Shown: positions 25,155 through 38,600, counted from the first letter of the stretch. The stretch: 64,000 nucleotides of DNA from Ailanthus altissimus (GCA_946807835.1 OX327686.1:3906001-3970000); one strand, 5' to 3'. Notes: generated by a model from the letters alone, not told the origin. Numbers and translations are program-made.

Positions 25155-27737
25155 TGATATTTGTGGTCCATTCCCTATGGCTTCTTGGAATGATTGATAA
25201 TATTTTATTACTTTCATAGATGATTATTCTTGTTATAGGTATCTACACTTAATTCATAAGAAGTCTCAATTATTGAACGCTTTAAAGGTCTTTAAAGCTT
25301 AAGTTAAAAATCAGCTTGGCAAAAATATTAAAGCCATTAAATGTAACCGCAGTGGTGAATTTTATAATAGATATGACGGGTCAAGTGAACAACGTTCAGA
25401 CCTTTTTGTGAGATATTTACAAGAATAGACATCGTTCCTTAATACATCATACCGTGGACTCCAAGTCAAAATGGTGTAGCTAAGAGATAAAATCGGACCC
25501 TCAAAGATATGGTTAGAAGTGTGATAAATCATTCTTCTTTACTATAATCTATTTGAGGTAAAGCCTTAAAGACTGCAGTGTATATCTTTAATCAGGTTCC
25601 AAGTCAAGTAGTAACTAAAACCTCATATGAGTTATAGACTAAAAAGAAGTCTAGTATTAGGCATTTATATGTCTGAGGTTGTCCAGCTGAGGCTAAGCCA
25701 TACGGACTTAATGAAAGAAAGTTAGACTCAAGAACAATAAGTTGCTACTTTATTAGATATTCATAGAGATCGAAGGGTTTCAAGTTTTATGATCCTTCAA
25801 ACAGATCCTTTTTCCAGACAGGGAATACTAAATTCATTAAGGATGTTGAATATAATGAAGTGCTAAACTCATAAACATTATCTTTGAAGAGGAATAAGTT
25901 ACTGTTTCTGATATTATAATTGATAATGATCAGGTAATTACACCTATCATTATATATGATGCAAATACATATAATCAAAATATTCTTGAGATACCTCATA
26001 CTAATATTGAAGAACTTGCTCCTACTCATGTAGAGGGGCAACAACAACCTCAATTGAAAATGTCAGTAAGGAGATCTACTAGAGAGATGAAATCAACGAT
26101 TTCGGATGATTATATCGTGTATCTTCAAGAACATGAGTTTGATACAAAATTGAAAGATGGTCCAATAAATTTCAGCAAGTCAAATAAAGTGTGAACTCCC
26201 AAAAATAGATAGATGTTATGAAAGATGAGATGAAATCAATGCAAGATAATGACGCTTGGGATCTTGTTGAATTGTCTAAAAAGGTAAAATCAATTGGTTG
26301 TAAATAGGTTTTTTAAATTAAATAGGATTTGAAAAGCAATGTCGAAAGATATAAGGTACATATAGTCGCAAAAGGTTTCACTTAAAAGAAAGACATTGAT
26401 TATAAATAGATTTTTTCTCCGATTTCATCAAAAGACTCTTTTAGAATTATTATGACACTTGTAGCTCATTATAATTTAGAAATACATCAGATGGACATAA
26501 AAGACCGTGTTTCTCAATGGCAATATTGAAGAAACGATATACATATTACAACTAGAATACTTTGAATCCAAAGATTCAAAATATTTGGTGTGCAAATTAA
26601 AGAAGTCCATTTGTGATTTAAAGTAAGAATCCCGTCAATTGTATTAAAAATTTGATCAAGTGATTACCTCCTTTGGTTTTAAGGAAAACAATTGATCAAT
26701 CCATTTATTATAAGATCAGTTGGAGCAAATTTATTATTCTTGTCATATATATGAATGATATTCTACTTGCAAGCAGCGATATAAGCTTGTTGCATGAAAT
26801 CAAGAGATTTATTTCAAATAATTTTGAAATGAAAGAAGGGGATTCTTCTTTTGTGTTGGGCATACAGATTCATCGAGATCGTTCTCGTAGTATACTTAGT
26901 TTATTATAAAAAGCATATATCGATAAGGTGCTTAGTAGATTTGACATAAAGAATTGTGCGTTAGGAGACACACTCATTACTAAAGGTGATAAATTTAGTC
27001 TGCTTTAATACCTAATAAATAAGATTGAGAAGAAATAGATGGGGAACATCCCTTATGCGTCGGCAGTAGAGAGTCTCATGTATACTCAAGTTTGTACCCA
27101 TTCAGATATTGCGTATGTAGTTTGAATGCTTGGCAGATATCTAAGGAACCTATGAATGAATTATTGGAGAGCCGTTAAAAATGTTATGTGGTATCTACAG
27201 ATAACAAAAGATTACATGCTCACATATCGGAGATTAAATCGTTTAGAGATTATTGGGTATTCAGACTCCGATTTTGATGGTTGCCTCAATAACAAAAGAT
27301 CCACTTCTAGTTATGTCTTCATGTTAGTTAAATGAGTTGTGTCATAGAAGAGTGTTAAGTAGTTACTCATAGCCTCATCCACCATGGAAGTAGAATTTAT
27401 AACTTGATATGAATCATCAAACCAAGCAATATGACTACGAAATTTTATCATTGAGCTGCAATTTGTCAATGGCATTGAGAGACCATTGAGAATAAATTGT
27501 GATAATAAAGCCGTTGAATTATATTCTAAAAACAACAGAAACTCGTCACAATTGAAGCATATTAACATCAAGTTTCTTACTGTTAAAAAAAGAGTTCAAA
27601 ATCTTCAAGTGTCAATTGAACATATCAGTACAAACTTAATTATTGCGGATCCGTTTGTTAAGGGTGTACCACCTAAGGTGTTTCATGAGCATGTGGCTCA
27701 TATGAGTGTGGTTCATCTTGATGATATGCTTATATAA
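25155..27737 (+). pseudogene. Broken integrase, RT and RNase H of the old copia
   Basis: Integrase resumes with TDICGPFPMASWND (about 25150-25195) and FIDDYS (about 25217). Downstream, reverse transcriptase pieces include FVLGIQIHRD (about 26850-26880), and the RNase H tail lies at about 27486-27737 (CDNKAVELY, then LKHINIKF). There are many stops and frameshifts throughout, far more than in the nested element, so the host copy is much older. The longest open pieces are only about 80 codons. Confidence 0.85.
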
Positions 27738-28180
27738 TGAAAGTTTATTTTTTGATGTTATTGACATTTTTCTGTTCAAACTAAAGTATTGTTTTTTATT
27801 TATTTATTAAAAACTTTGAAATAAAGTTATATTTTTTCAATTGCAGTTGTGCATAAAGTTTTGAGAATATATTGTTGAACTCTTTTGAGTTATAAAATAG
27901 AACCGATTGGAAATAGACATGTTAAAGGGATCGCATTCATGAAATTTTGATGGTACACATCCATATTTGATCTATGTCATTAATTATATTGATGTATGCG
28001 ACTATTGATGGGTCTAGTTATAAGAAAAATAACGAATATCGCTTTGATCATATATTAGTATAATTAATGGACCAGATTGTTTAAAGATGTCTTTTATTAA
28101 GATAACAATTATTGAGCTCATAAAGTTATTTCATAATATACAATTGTAAAGTGACATATGTGGTATAAGTGGGAGATTAT

Positions 28181-28620
28181 TGAAAATTATATTAAAGTGG
28201 GTATACATATATCAATTAATTATACTTATTAATTATCTATTTTGTTTTCTATTAAAAGTGAACAATAAAATTTATTTATTATTGGACTTTTAGGGTATCT
28301 CATATGGCATGTGTTTTGATGTATAAAAACTCAATTATTTTATTTTATTTTTATTGTCGGCCAAAATAAAATAAAATACCATAAATAAAAAATTGAGGTC
28401 CTCAGTTTAAACCTTAGCGTATTATTCATTCACATCTCATCAGTGAGTGATGGAAGTTTTCTCTCATAAGAAAAAGGTTTAGACGTGGAAGGCTATCAAT
28501 TGTAATTTTTTCTGATTCTCTATATCAGCTACGTTTCCAATAAATTCTTCTTAATAATTTAATATGAATTCTTCATTATAGTGATTTTTTCACTAATTAA
28601 AATTTTTATCCAATAAAACA
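28181..28620 (+). repeat. 3' LTR of the old copia element
   Basis: 440 bases, TGAAAATTATATT to CAATAAAACA, preceded by a purine tract (GTGGGAGA, about 28169-28176). It is collinear with the interrupted 5' LTR and diverged from it by many substitutions and small gaps. Confidence 0.82.
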
Positions 28621-29286
28621 TTCTCAAAATGACATTATTTTATGAATTCACCCTTCTAAAAGAAACTCCATTAATAAATTTTCATCGCTTAAAAATACAA
28701 TATAGTCCAGACAAAAAAATAAAGCTCATATATTAATAGGGTGATGATATATATATATATTATTTAATGTAATCACACTATTTTTTTAGCATTTTTAAAA
28801 TTATTTTTTATTATATATACTATAGTTTAAATAATAAGAATCATAAAATAACATAAAAGAAAAGGTTAAAAATTTATAATTTATATATTTTTTGCAAGAC
28901 TATGAGCCGACATAAATGTTGCCGCTTCATGAATGAACAAGTAATGATGTAACGTGTTAAAAAAATTTTGAAGGAAGAGAAACATTATAAATATTAAATA
29001 ATAGGCATTTAAGATTAATGGGGTTTATTTGTAATATTTTAAAATTTTAATGAAATATATTAATAAGTGTGAGTATTACATGGGGTGAAAATATCACCAT
29101 TCTTGAATCCGATCCCAACATTGACTTTAGAAAAATGGGCTTCCCTTGATAAAATGGCAAGTCCCATGCAATTGGATTCTGTCAATGGGTTTTTTGGGCC
29201 CAAAAGCTCCAAATCTATCCTATAATTAAGAGAGGGGCTCAAAAGTCTTGTTTGGCACCACTTTCAACATGATATTATTTGTTACG
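28621..29286. other. AT-rich intergenic DNA, no gene seen
   Basis: A short (TA)n run near 28748-28761. The open frame at 29060-29242 on the minus strand has no recognisable domain. Confidence 0.55.
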
Positions 29287-29459
29287 AATAATATTGCATA
29301 TTTTAAATTTATATTATAAATTATATTTTAAATAATGATGCATTAAATGATTATTATGTATAATAGGTAATTTTAAAATTTACATAATTTTATTATTTAA
29401 TGGTTGCTAAACATATCATTACTTGTGATACAACTTAAAATATGTAGTATTATTCTATT
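29287..29459. mobile_element. AT-rich hairpin MITE, copy 1 of a neighbouring pair
   Basis: Ends AATAATATTGCATATTTTAA and (reverse complement) AATAGAATAATACTACATAT form an imperfect terminal inverted repeat. The internal words ATGATGCATTAAATGATTATT and AATTTTAAAATT are shared with the copy at 29466-29640 and with 7081-7246. Confidence 0.55.
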
Positions 29460-29465
29460 TGTTAT

Positions 29466-29640
29466 TAGAGTAATGTTACACATCTTAAATTGTATCTTAA
29501 TTAATAATGTGTCGAGTAATTATTAAATAATAAAATAGTATAAATTTCAAAATTATCCACTACATCCAATAATTATATTGACACATCATTATTTGAAATA
29601 CAACTTAAAATTTAAATTTAAAATATATAATATTATTCTT
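29466..29640. mobile_element. AT-rich hairpin MITE, copy 2
   Basis: Left half AGAGTAATGTTACACATCTT and right half (reverse complement) AAGAATAATATTATATATTT pair over most of the unit, with AATAATGTGTCGAGTAATTA mirrored by the complement of the GACACATCATTATT region. It lies six bases from copy 1. A third partial hairpin with TATGTCAAATAATAATTG lies at about 29740-29835. Confidence 0.6.
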
Positions 29641-30755
29641 TGTTATTAACCTAAAAATTACTCTACTAAGAAGTGTCATGTGCCCACATTAGAATCACAT
29701 GACCAACTTATTTTTTAGTAACATTAGGCATTTCAAAAAATTAATATGTCAAATAATAATTGAATGATAAAATAGTTTAATTGATAATTTTAGAATTTTT
29801 ATCATTTTATTACATAATAATTGTTTGACCAATTACTTTTTTTTTTTTGTGGTTACATGTAAACTTTAATAATTTTTGGGTACATGTGTCCGAATCTTTT
29901 AATAAATATGAGTTTTTTTTTTTAACTTTTTAGAGTTTCTTTATGCTATAATCCTTTTTAATTTATTAATTTAAACATTTGGCCCTTGTAATATTATACT
30001 TTAGTCTATTAATTTCTAATTGATACATTTTGAGCCCTGTAATATTGACTAAACTTCCATCTCTATGTGCTATAATAGACTTATTTTCAATTAGTATTGA
30101 TAATTCTAATGATAGGGCTATTTGCACCCTAAATAGTACTCGAGACATCTACTTTTTAACAAAAAAAAATTATGTGACAAATGAAGTCTAAAAGTGAATT
30201 TATAACAGCACTCCAAGAGAGGGGGCAGGGGAGGGAGGGAGGGAGGGGTAAATTGAAACAATAGATTCTTTTTCTTTTGTCTTGAGCTAAAAAAATGTTT
30301 ATAAGAATTATAATGTTTTACCCACGAAATTATTTTGACACAAATAATTTTATTATATAATTTATAAGTCATCATTTTTAAAATTATAAATATTATAATA
30401 TAGTATGATAATTGTTATATTTTTAAATTTTATATTATTTTATAATTTGAAATTAATATACTTTTTAATTAATTTACTATAATTATTAAAATAAAAAATA
30501 CATACCAAACTCATATTTAGAGCTAATATAATAGATACATATATTACAACAATATAAAAGTACATGTAAAAAAGAAATAAGGATAATTTTGTCCTTAAAA
30601 TTTGAGCTAGTTTTCAATTTTATCCTATGAACTTTGTAAAAGTCATTTTTATCCAAGTTTGTTAATAAATCACTTTTCTAACTACGCTATGTTCATACTA
30701 GTACCCAACGAGTATAGGTTGAGTAGACTACAAAAACTTTTCTTTAAGCACATGG
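29641..30755. other. AT-rich intergenic DNA
   Basis: No gene recognised; it contains the partial hairpin near 29740-29835 and the G-run at 30221-30248. Confidence 0.5.
30221..30248 (+). repeat. G-run block with quadruplex potential
   Basis: Six consecutive G tracts of 3-5 bases separated by one or two bases (GGGGGCAGGGG followed by repeated AGGG). This meets the standard G-quadruplex pattern and stands out in AT-rich surroundings. It may equally be a simple GGGA microsatellite. Confidence 0.7.
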
Positions 30756-31645
30756 TTAAATATTGAGATTTGCCGAGAGTGATTGTGACACGAGGTTTAC
30801 GGAGAGATTTTGGATAGAGTTATTCAATTTCTATTACTGGAGCTTTAATTTTTTATAAACTTTCACCCACATTCAGATGAGCAGACCGAGAAGGTGAATA
30901 CGCTATTAAAGTTGTACTTATAGCACTTTGTAAATGCAAATCAGCATGATTGGGCTAAGCTACTCGACATGGCATAATTTTTGCACAACTTGCAGCGAAG
31001 TGAGTTGACAAACCCGAGCTCATTTGAGTTAGCTATTAGCCAACAACCTCTTATTCATTACGTGCTTGTATCTAGTGATATAAGAAAGAGTCCCGCAATG
31101 TACAAAGCTGCAAAGTCGTGGCATGAGCAGTCAGACATGGCCCAGATGTATCTCGACTAGGTAACAAAATGAATGAAGAAGTGGACTAATGAAAAGCAAA
31201 GGCATGTCAAGTATAACATGGGATACTTGGTGATGGTAAAGATAATTTTGACGCAGTATAAGTCTACCCGCCCATTTCACAATGGTCTTATTCGAAAGTA
31301 TAAAGAGTTATTTCCTATTACCAAAAGGGTTGATAGTGTCTCGTATAAGGTGGAGTTACTTGCGAGACTATAACTATATTCAATGTTTCATGCAAGCTGC
31401 CTAAAGTCATATTATAGTAATACTGAGAAAATGGAGCATGGGCCATAAACAAGAGCACTTTGGAAGTTTTCACATCGTATGATAAGGAGGCAGAACGTAT
31501 TCTTGATGTAAGAACGGTGCCCAATAAGAATTGCATTCGTAGTCATGAGTATTTCATCAAATATAAAAGGTTGCTTGATAATGAAGTAAGTTGGGGACTC
31601 GATAATGCGTTGTGGCAGTTCAAAAGTAAGGTGCACGAGTTCTAG
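30756..31645 (+). pseudogene. 3' pol fragment of a Ty3/gypsy chromovirus-type element
   Basis: Broken frames read the end of integrase (FHPHSDEQTEKVN-like residues at about 30865-30900), a linker, a stretch at about 31260-31373 ending YKVELLARL, and a chromodomain at about 31480-31645 (AERILDVR, YFIKYKRLLDNEVSW, LWQFKSKVHEF). The chromodomain is the signature of chromoviruses and targets insertion to marked chromatin. The frame is interrupted several times and the 5' part of the element is missing. Confidence 0.82.
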
Positions 31646-31688
31646 CGAAGATGCAACGAGGGAGTCGCGTGAGTTTGGTGGGAGAGAA

Positions 31689-31990
31689 TGTCACGCCCTG
31701 CGTGCTCTCAAGTATTTCCTCAAGTACTTGCCGCGCAACTACACTTTTTAGAGGCCATTGAACCCATAAAGTGTTATATAGACTGGAGTTTCTAAAATGC
31801 CCATTGATTAGAATAAAAATTCGAGTTTGGCAAGGGAGAATGTCACATTTTATATGCTCTCAAATATTTCTTCGAACACTTGACGTGCGACTATACCTCT
31901 TAGAGAGTATTGGACTAATAAAGTGTTACATGAATCAGAGTTTTTAGAATGTCTATTAATTGAGATAAAAACACAGGTCAAGCTTATGAT
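31689..31990 (+). repeat. Two tandem copies of a gypsy LTR start
   Basis: After the chromodomain comes GAGAGAATGTCACGCCC (purine tract, then TGTCACG), as expected for a 3' LTR start. About 152 bases later GGGAGAATGTCACATTTT repeats it, and the following sequence (GCTCTCAA, TATTTC, ACTTG, GCGACTA) runs parallel for the whole unit. The LTR thus begins twice. The distal LTR limit is not found. Confidence 0.65.
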
Positions 31991-34900
31991 TTATAAGATA
32001 AATTTTATCCTTATCTAAAAATATACCTATTTAGAGGGGACTTACATCAAATTAAGAGTTAAACTTACCTACCACTAAACTGAAGGCACCTCTAATTTAA
32101 AATGAATAAATTAAAATCGTCAGTTGAGTTATAGCATAAACAAATTTATTTCTCATAACAAATTTATTTCTTGTATCCTAACATTGTAAATACAGTATTA
32201 TTACTAAGATAAAAAAGAAAATTTAAACGCTCTTTTTTTTAGTGTAATAGCCCCCATCTTAAATTTAATTGGTAATTAAAAATATAATATATATATTTAA
32301 AAAAAAATTGAGATTGAAGAATGAAGTCTCCGCGAGCGAACGCAAGAATCAAACACAGCAATAAGCGGTGTCCCACTCCGGATTAGAAAAAAACATGGAT
32401 CAGATTAGACCCACAATCAGACAGCGGAAATCAGGCGATGGATTAAATTAATTGGATCCAACGTGCTAACGGGCCCCTCTATTATCATCCATGTGCGCAC
32501 TTTCAATGCTAGTCATAAATTTTAGTCGGATATTTTTTATTTTTTGGTATGTTACAAAATCGCACTGCCCATTAGAAGATTTACATCATGGCTCGTAATA
32601 ACCACATAAAAAAAAAGTGATAATTTCTGTTGTTAAAAAAGTATCGACACCGGCCTAACATTTGTGAGTGTTCCCCAAGCAAAGTTTTAGTGGTTAATGA
32701 TGAAAAGGTCATTAAGTTTGCTTGAAAGAATGCTATTTTAGCGTACGTAGCAATTGGACGGATATGAAATTCAGAAAACGAGCAATTTTACTATCGAAAG
32801 AGAGAAAAATCCGCAGGACTATCATCTTTGATGGGTGGCTTTGGTACTAGATCAGTATCCTCGATAATTTAATATTATCCAGTTTTGTGTCTGTAAATAA
32901 AACTAATTGTCGATGACAATTAGGAAATGGGAAGAAGGGAAGAGATTGACTGATAGCAGTTTAGTTAGTCATTTCCTATTCGTTTAAGTGTATGCTACAA
33001 TTTCACATTTTCACTGGCTTTTCCTTATATGTTTCCAATTCTTTAATATATTTAAATACTTTTATTATTATGAAGTCTTTTATTAATATTATTAATTAAT
33101 TTGCATCACTTAAAAATAATAGTAGGCCTTTTAAAAATGCTGGCCTAAATAATAATAAAACTTGAATTAACACATTTTTATACATAGTCCAATAATGTCA
33201 ATATATCAATGATTCGGATTTTACATTTGTAGATAGATAAAACTTGATCTTATAATTTATGAGTATTTTTTAAATAAATAAAAAAATACTTGAGAATATA
33301 AAATTAAGTTTAAATTATGATTATGACCCTTTTTGTGATTATTATTTTTAATCTGTTTTTATTTCCTCTGATTATATTGCATTAGGCTTAGTTTAACGGA
33401 CACATAAATCTTAATTCAAATTTAGTTCTATATTATATAAGTATACTTTTTTTTGGGTTCATTAATGAATTTAATTCCATTCTATTACATCCAATAGCAT
33501 CATAGTTGTTACAAATCTTCTTGAAAATTATGCAACCTTAATTTTTCGTATGCTAAATAATTTAAAAAAATCACATAAAAAAAAAGACAAATACACAAAA
33601 TATTTAAAAAAAATATTTTTTATGTTATAATTGAAGAGATTTACAAGCCGTGAGATGAATTATGCAAAATAAGGGTGACATCCTTTTATAATAATAATCT
33701 TATATAATTAATAACTAAGATTTAAATGATCTAATAATTACAAGATGAATAAATATATTAAAAAATATTTATATATGTTATCTTATTTATATAAAGAAAA
33801 AATTTATTTTATATGAATAAATTTATTCTATAAATTACAAGTTTAACCTTATATTTTTATCTTAATTAAATAAGTCTTTTAAAAATTACTGTTTACATAA
33901 CGTTTTATAAGTACAATAACTTTTAAGAGGCATAATTATGCATTAAACATTTGAAAAAATATTTAAAAACACATGAGACATAACACTAAACACTTCTCAT
34001 ATATAAATATTTTTATCTTTTTAATCAAATATTAATTTAAACATTAAAATATATTTTTTTTATAAGAAGACAATATATTACATACAAATTCAATAAGATA
34101 TCAACTGTAATGAGATAATTCTACGAGGTTCCAAATTTTAATAACTTTGGTTATATATAGAGTTTTTGACATCTGAACTCACAAGGCTGCTTTAAATTGA
34201 GTGAAAAACTTCTGTGATTCATAAAATCTTAAAATACACCCTGCCCGTTAGTGTCTGCCATTTGTTTTAATAAAAATGTTATTAAAAAATGTGTAATTAT
34301 TATTTTACTTTTGATTGACTAAAACAAGTGCTGACATCAACGAATTTAAATTAAAACTTTTAATGAAATTAATTTAAAAGTTCTGCAATAACTGTTCTAC
34401 TCAGATCACAACTACCAAAAAAAAAAAAAAGCAAACAATAAACATCATTGCTAATATTTAAACTTGAATCAATAATATGTCAAATGAGAAAACTCGTCAC
34501 TTTTTGTAACAAAAACAAAAGCAAAAATATAAAAACGTAGAAACACCGACTCTCTTTTCGTTTTCTTCTAATGCTCTCTTTTTTTCTTTTTCCTCATTTT
34601 GTCTTCTTTTTTTTTGTCCATTTTCTTCTTCCTTTTTTTCTCTTAATTTCTTCTCTTTTTTTTGCCCTTTCATCTCTTATTTTCTTTCTTTCCAATCCCA
34701 ATTTTGTTTGTCTTCTTCTTTTATTTATTTTTATTTCTTTCCCTATTCCCTTTTTTTTATTTATTTTTTATTTTCTCTATTTTTTTATTTTTTGGTACCA
34801 AAACTTCCTTAAGAATAAATGAGATTCAAAGAAATAAACCTTAAGAGTGTGGCTATGAATAACATGTAGATTTTATTAGACATCTTACATATTTTTATAA

Positions 34901-35438
34901 TTTTTTATATGTTAAAGTATTATCTTATTTTTATTTTTACTAAAATAAATGAAAGACACCAACGAATCAATATCAAAAACTCTTGGAGTCCACATGTTAT
35001 ATTCTCTTATATATATAATATTAATTTAGCGTGTTAAATAATTTATTATATAATAAATTTTTAATTATGTGATAATATTTTATAATATATTATAAATTAT
35101 ATAAAAATTATAAAAAATTATAAATTTATTAAATAATAATATACCACAATATTACTCACGATGTAATAAATTATAAAATTTACTAAATTAATTATATTTA
35201 TATATCAAATCTTAGTTACAAATCTCAAATTCTTTATTGTTACAAATTGATATATAACTAATAAATTATAACATGCAATTAAAGAAACACAAATTGAAAC
35301 TGTATGGTAGACTTGCCATAAATAAAATTAAAACTTGGAAATTGCTTGTAATATTTCATGTATGGGAGAGTGGCGCCATTCATCTTCTTTACATTTAAAC
35401 AAAAGTGAGATTTCAGAATCCAAACATAAAGAGTCCGC
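31991..35438. other. AT-rich intergenic DNA upstream of the ADIP-family gene
   Basis: No gene recognised. A pyrimidine-rich stretch (34555-34800, mostly T with C) gives meaningless Phe/Leu-rich open frames. A small region at about 32310-32520 is less AT-rich but unassigned. Confidence 0.55.
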
Positions 35439-35698
35439 CACGTCACCGGAAAAGGCCGATTACTTTTCCGGAGAAACAAGACCTCACCGCACTCGATCAA
35501 GCTCCCCCCTCCAAATTTAAATTTGTTAAACAACTGCAGCCATCAGATCTATCTACTCAATACCCATACATTACATTCATTCCCATTCCTATTCTGTTCC
35601 CTCAAAATAACAAACAAACAAAAAAGACTGCCTTTCACTCTTTTTCTTCTTCCTCTCTTCTTTCTCTTTTGACAAACAGACATTACATTTACAGTAAA
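35439..35698 (+). promoter_or_regulatory. Probable promoter and 5' UTR of the ADIP-family gene
   Basis: Contains CCACGTCACCGG (about 35438-35449), an ACGT-core element of the bZIP-binding type, and a pyrimidine-rich leader (about 35630-35672) before the start codon. I see no convincing TATA box, so the start of transcription is not placed. Confidence 0.4.
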
Positions 35699-38600
35699 AT
35701 GCCAGGCCCAGCCACTGATACAGACTTTGATCTCAGAGTAAGTGAACTTTAAAACCCCCTCACTCAACACTCCACATTTTACTTCTCAAGTTTTCAGTTT
35801 TCAACTTTCACTTTCTCACTTTGTCTTTCTACTTCTTCTCAGTCGCCAACTCAGTCTTCCTCCTTCATCTCGTAAGTTCGTTCTTTCTCTCTTTTCACTC
35901 GATATGTGCGTGTATTTGTCAAAATGTTAAATGCTTAGGGTTTTGAATTGAATTTTTTTTTTTAACAAAAATTTAGAGACTACACGTTCGCGGATGTGGG
36001 GAACCTCGACCACTGTGCTAAGTACTTGAACCAGACTCTTGTTACTTACGGATTTCCGGCTTCTCTCGATCTTTTTAGCAATGATCCGGTGCGTTTTTGC
36101 CTCTTCTCTCGACTGAGCTTTTTTTTTTTGTTGTAATGTGAGAGGTTTAGGTTAATTTATCATTTTATTTGTTATTTATTTTGTTTCATTTTAGGTTTCG
36201 ATTGCGAGGACTTGCAATTGTATATACTCTCTGTTACAGCAGAGGCAGCGTGATGTTGAATTTAGAGAGTCTGCTAATGAGCAGAGACAGAGGTAGTTCG
36301 TTTATTGTATTTTTGGATGTCAATTTTTGTGATTGTTTAGTAAGATTATGATTTGTAGATTGTTCAAATTTGTTTAATTTAATTCGTTTTTTATTTCGGA
36401 CTGATTGATAGATGAAACTGCTTGTTTGATTTGTCAAGTGTTGGAAGCAGATGTTTTTTATTAGAAGTAATTTTTTTGTTTGTTTTACTACAAATATGGA
36501 TTCAAGATCTGTGAGTTAGTTTGCTTTAGCTAATTAAGATTTACTTGAATGTGTATGTATGCATGGGTTTGTTTGTACATGTGAAAACATTGTGGATGCG
36601 TTGATGTGTTAATTTTAATTAGTCTTGTATAAGCATTGAGTTAGAAAGAATGGAATGAGACCTTTTTTTTTGTGTTGTTTTCATATTATAGATTATTATC
36701 AGACATATCAAGATTAGAGGCCAAAGTCGAGAGACTTGAGGCACAATTACAAGCCAAAGATAGGGAAATAGCAACAATTACGCGAACGGTGAGTGGCATT
36801 GTAATTTTATAACAGTGAAAATCTTTATCAGCTTGATAAATATTTGTTGATACTTATGGTATTAATAGGAAGCCAAAGCTACAGCTGCCTTTAAGGCCCA
36901 AATTGAAAAACTACAGCAGGAACGAGATGAATTTCAAAGGATGGTCATCGGTAATCAGGTTAGCAAAATTTGACTCATCAGGCCTTTCTTTGTCTGCAGT
37001 TTATCTTTCAGACTTAAATCTCATGTTCAGGTTTTGATAACTCCTAATGTGATGTGTTGATGCTACAACAGCAAGTGAGGACTCAACAAATACATGAGAT
37101 GAAGAAAAAAGAAAAGGAATACATAAAGTTGCAGGTTAGATCTAATTTTCAATGGGTTTAAACTTTTGAAGAGGTCCATTAAGCTCCCAAAGTAGGATCA
37201 CTTTACATGAAAAGTTTTCATGATCGTACAAGATACTAGATACAGAATGTGGGGTTTATTATTTTTTACTTGCAGGAGAGGTTAAACCAAGTGTTGATGG
37301 AGAAAAAGAAGGAATCTAGATCGGGCATGGAAATTATGAATTTGCTGCAGGTATTGATTGTGCGTACTAGTAATATGACCAGATATTTTATTTTCTTTTT
37401 CGTTTTGATGAGTTTAATGATTTATGTGATTACGTGAACAGAAAGAAGGACGACAACGTGGGACATGGAATGGGAAGAAGGCTGATAATGATTTTTATAA
37501 GAAAATTGTATGAGGGATCACTGAGTTATTTTAAATTTTTGTATTCAATGGTGAACATATGATTGACAATCTTATGCTGGCAGGTGGATGCATACGAGGC
37601 AAAAAATCAAGAACTGATGCAAGAGAATGCTGATTTAAGGGCATTATTACGGTCAATGCAGGTACGAGTTACGCATTATAATGCTGTTGTTATGATTAAG
37701 ATTTTTGTTCACCTCTTAGCTTATATTTTACGTTGTTGAGTACCATACAGTAATCAAGTTGCATTGAACAGATTGTGTAGTGTAATATTGGTTATGCCCA
37801 CTATTGTTCTTTTAATAGAATGATAGGATCTAAATTTGCTTAGATGGTGCACTTTGGTTTACTTGGTAATTTAATTAATATTATGAGTGCTTGTTGTTTA
37901 GTGTAAACATGACTAATGTTGGAAATCTAGTTAATGGAAGTAATGCTCACATTTTGCTGGGGTAGAATATAGTTTCATCAGAACAGATTTGTGAAATATA
38001 TTCATTAGAGTAGGTTCAAGAGAACTGCTTCTTTTGTTAAACAAGATTGGTCACATGAAGTCATTTGGTCCATTTGAAGTTTATTTTATGCTATCAGTCA
38101 ATCTTTTCTACTTTCAACTATTATCTTAGTTGTCTTAAGTCACTTTGGCCTTATGAGTAATTATGTTGCTATGGGCCTGGCTAGTATGCTTGCTTACCAA
38201 TATATCATGTTATCAACTCTGTGTTCCAAGTACAAAAAGAGTGGTTAATATAATGACAGTAACAGACTCTTGATAGTTTATTGTGTTGCCCCCATTTTTT
38301 CGGTTCTTTTTTTTTGTTCATAATGTTGTTATTTTTATACAAAATCAACATTCATTATTCTTTAGGATTTCTTTCCTTTGAATTTCTAAATCAAGTGGCA
38401 TTTGGGTACTCAGGTTGTGTGTGTATCCTGAAACAACAATCTGAATAAATCTAAATTCCTTAAAATCTGAATGAACTTAATTGTATAAGTTTAAATAGCT
38501 GTCTTAATATTTCTTGATATTTGACCGTAATGTTAAGTTTGTTGTTACAAACCAGAAGTGTTTCAAGATCAAGAAATTTATAGTTTACATGGTTGAAACT

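Larger units (their letters stand above)
14056..28620 (+). mobile_element. Old Ty1/copia element hosting two nested insertions
   Basis: The LTRs are 14056-14178 plus 16394-about 16702 (5', interrupted) and 28181-28620 (3', 440 bases). Both start TGAAAATTATATTAAA and share long runs, such as the GCGTATTATTCATTCACATC stretch. The 5' LTR is followed by a decayed primer site (TAATATCAGA, about 16701); a purine tract GTGGGAGA precedes the 3' LTR. Between them are broken gag, protease, integrase, reverse transcriptase and RNase H in copia order. Dozens of stops and frameshifts make it dead. A clean target duplication was not found, in keeping with age. Confidence 0.85.

Noticed and set aside
34571..34844. 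Hydrophobic frames that look like a multi-pass membrane peptide
   Set aside because: Pyrimidine-rich low-complexity DNA; no conserved residues and no plausible promoter or exon structure.
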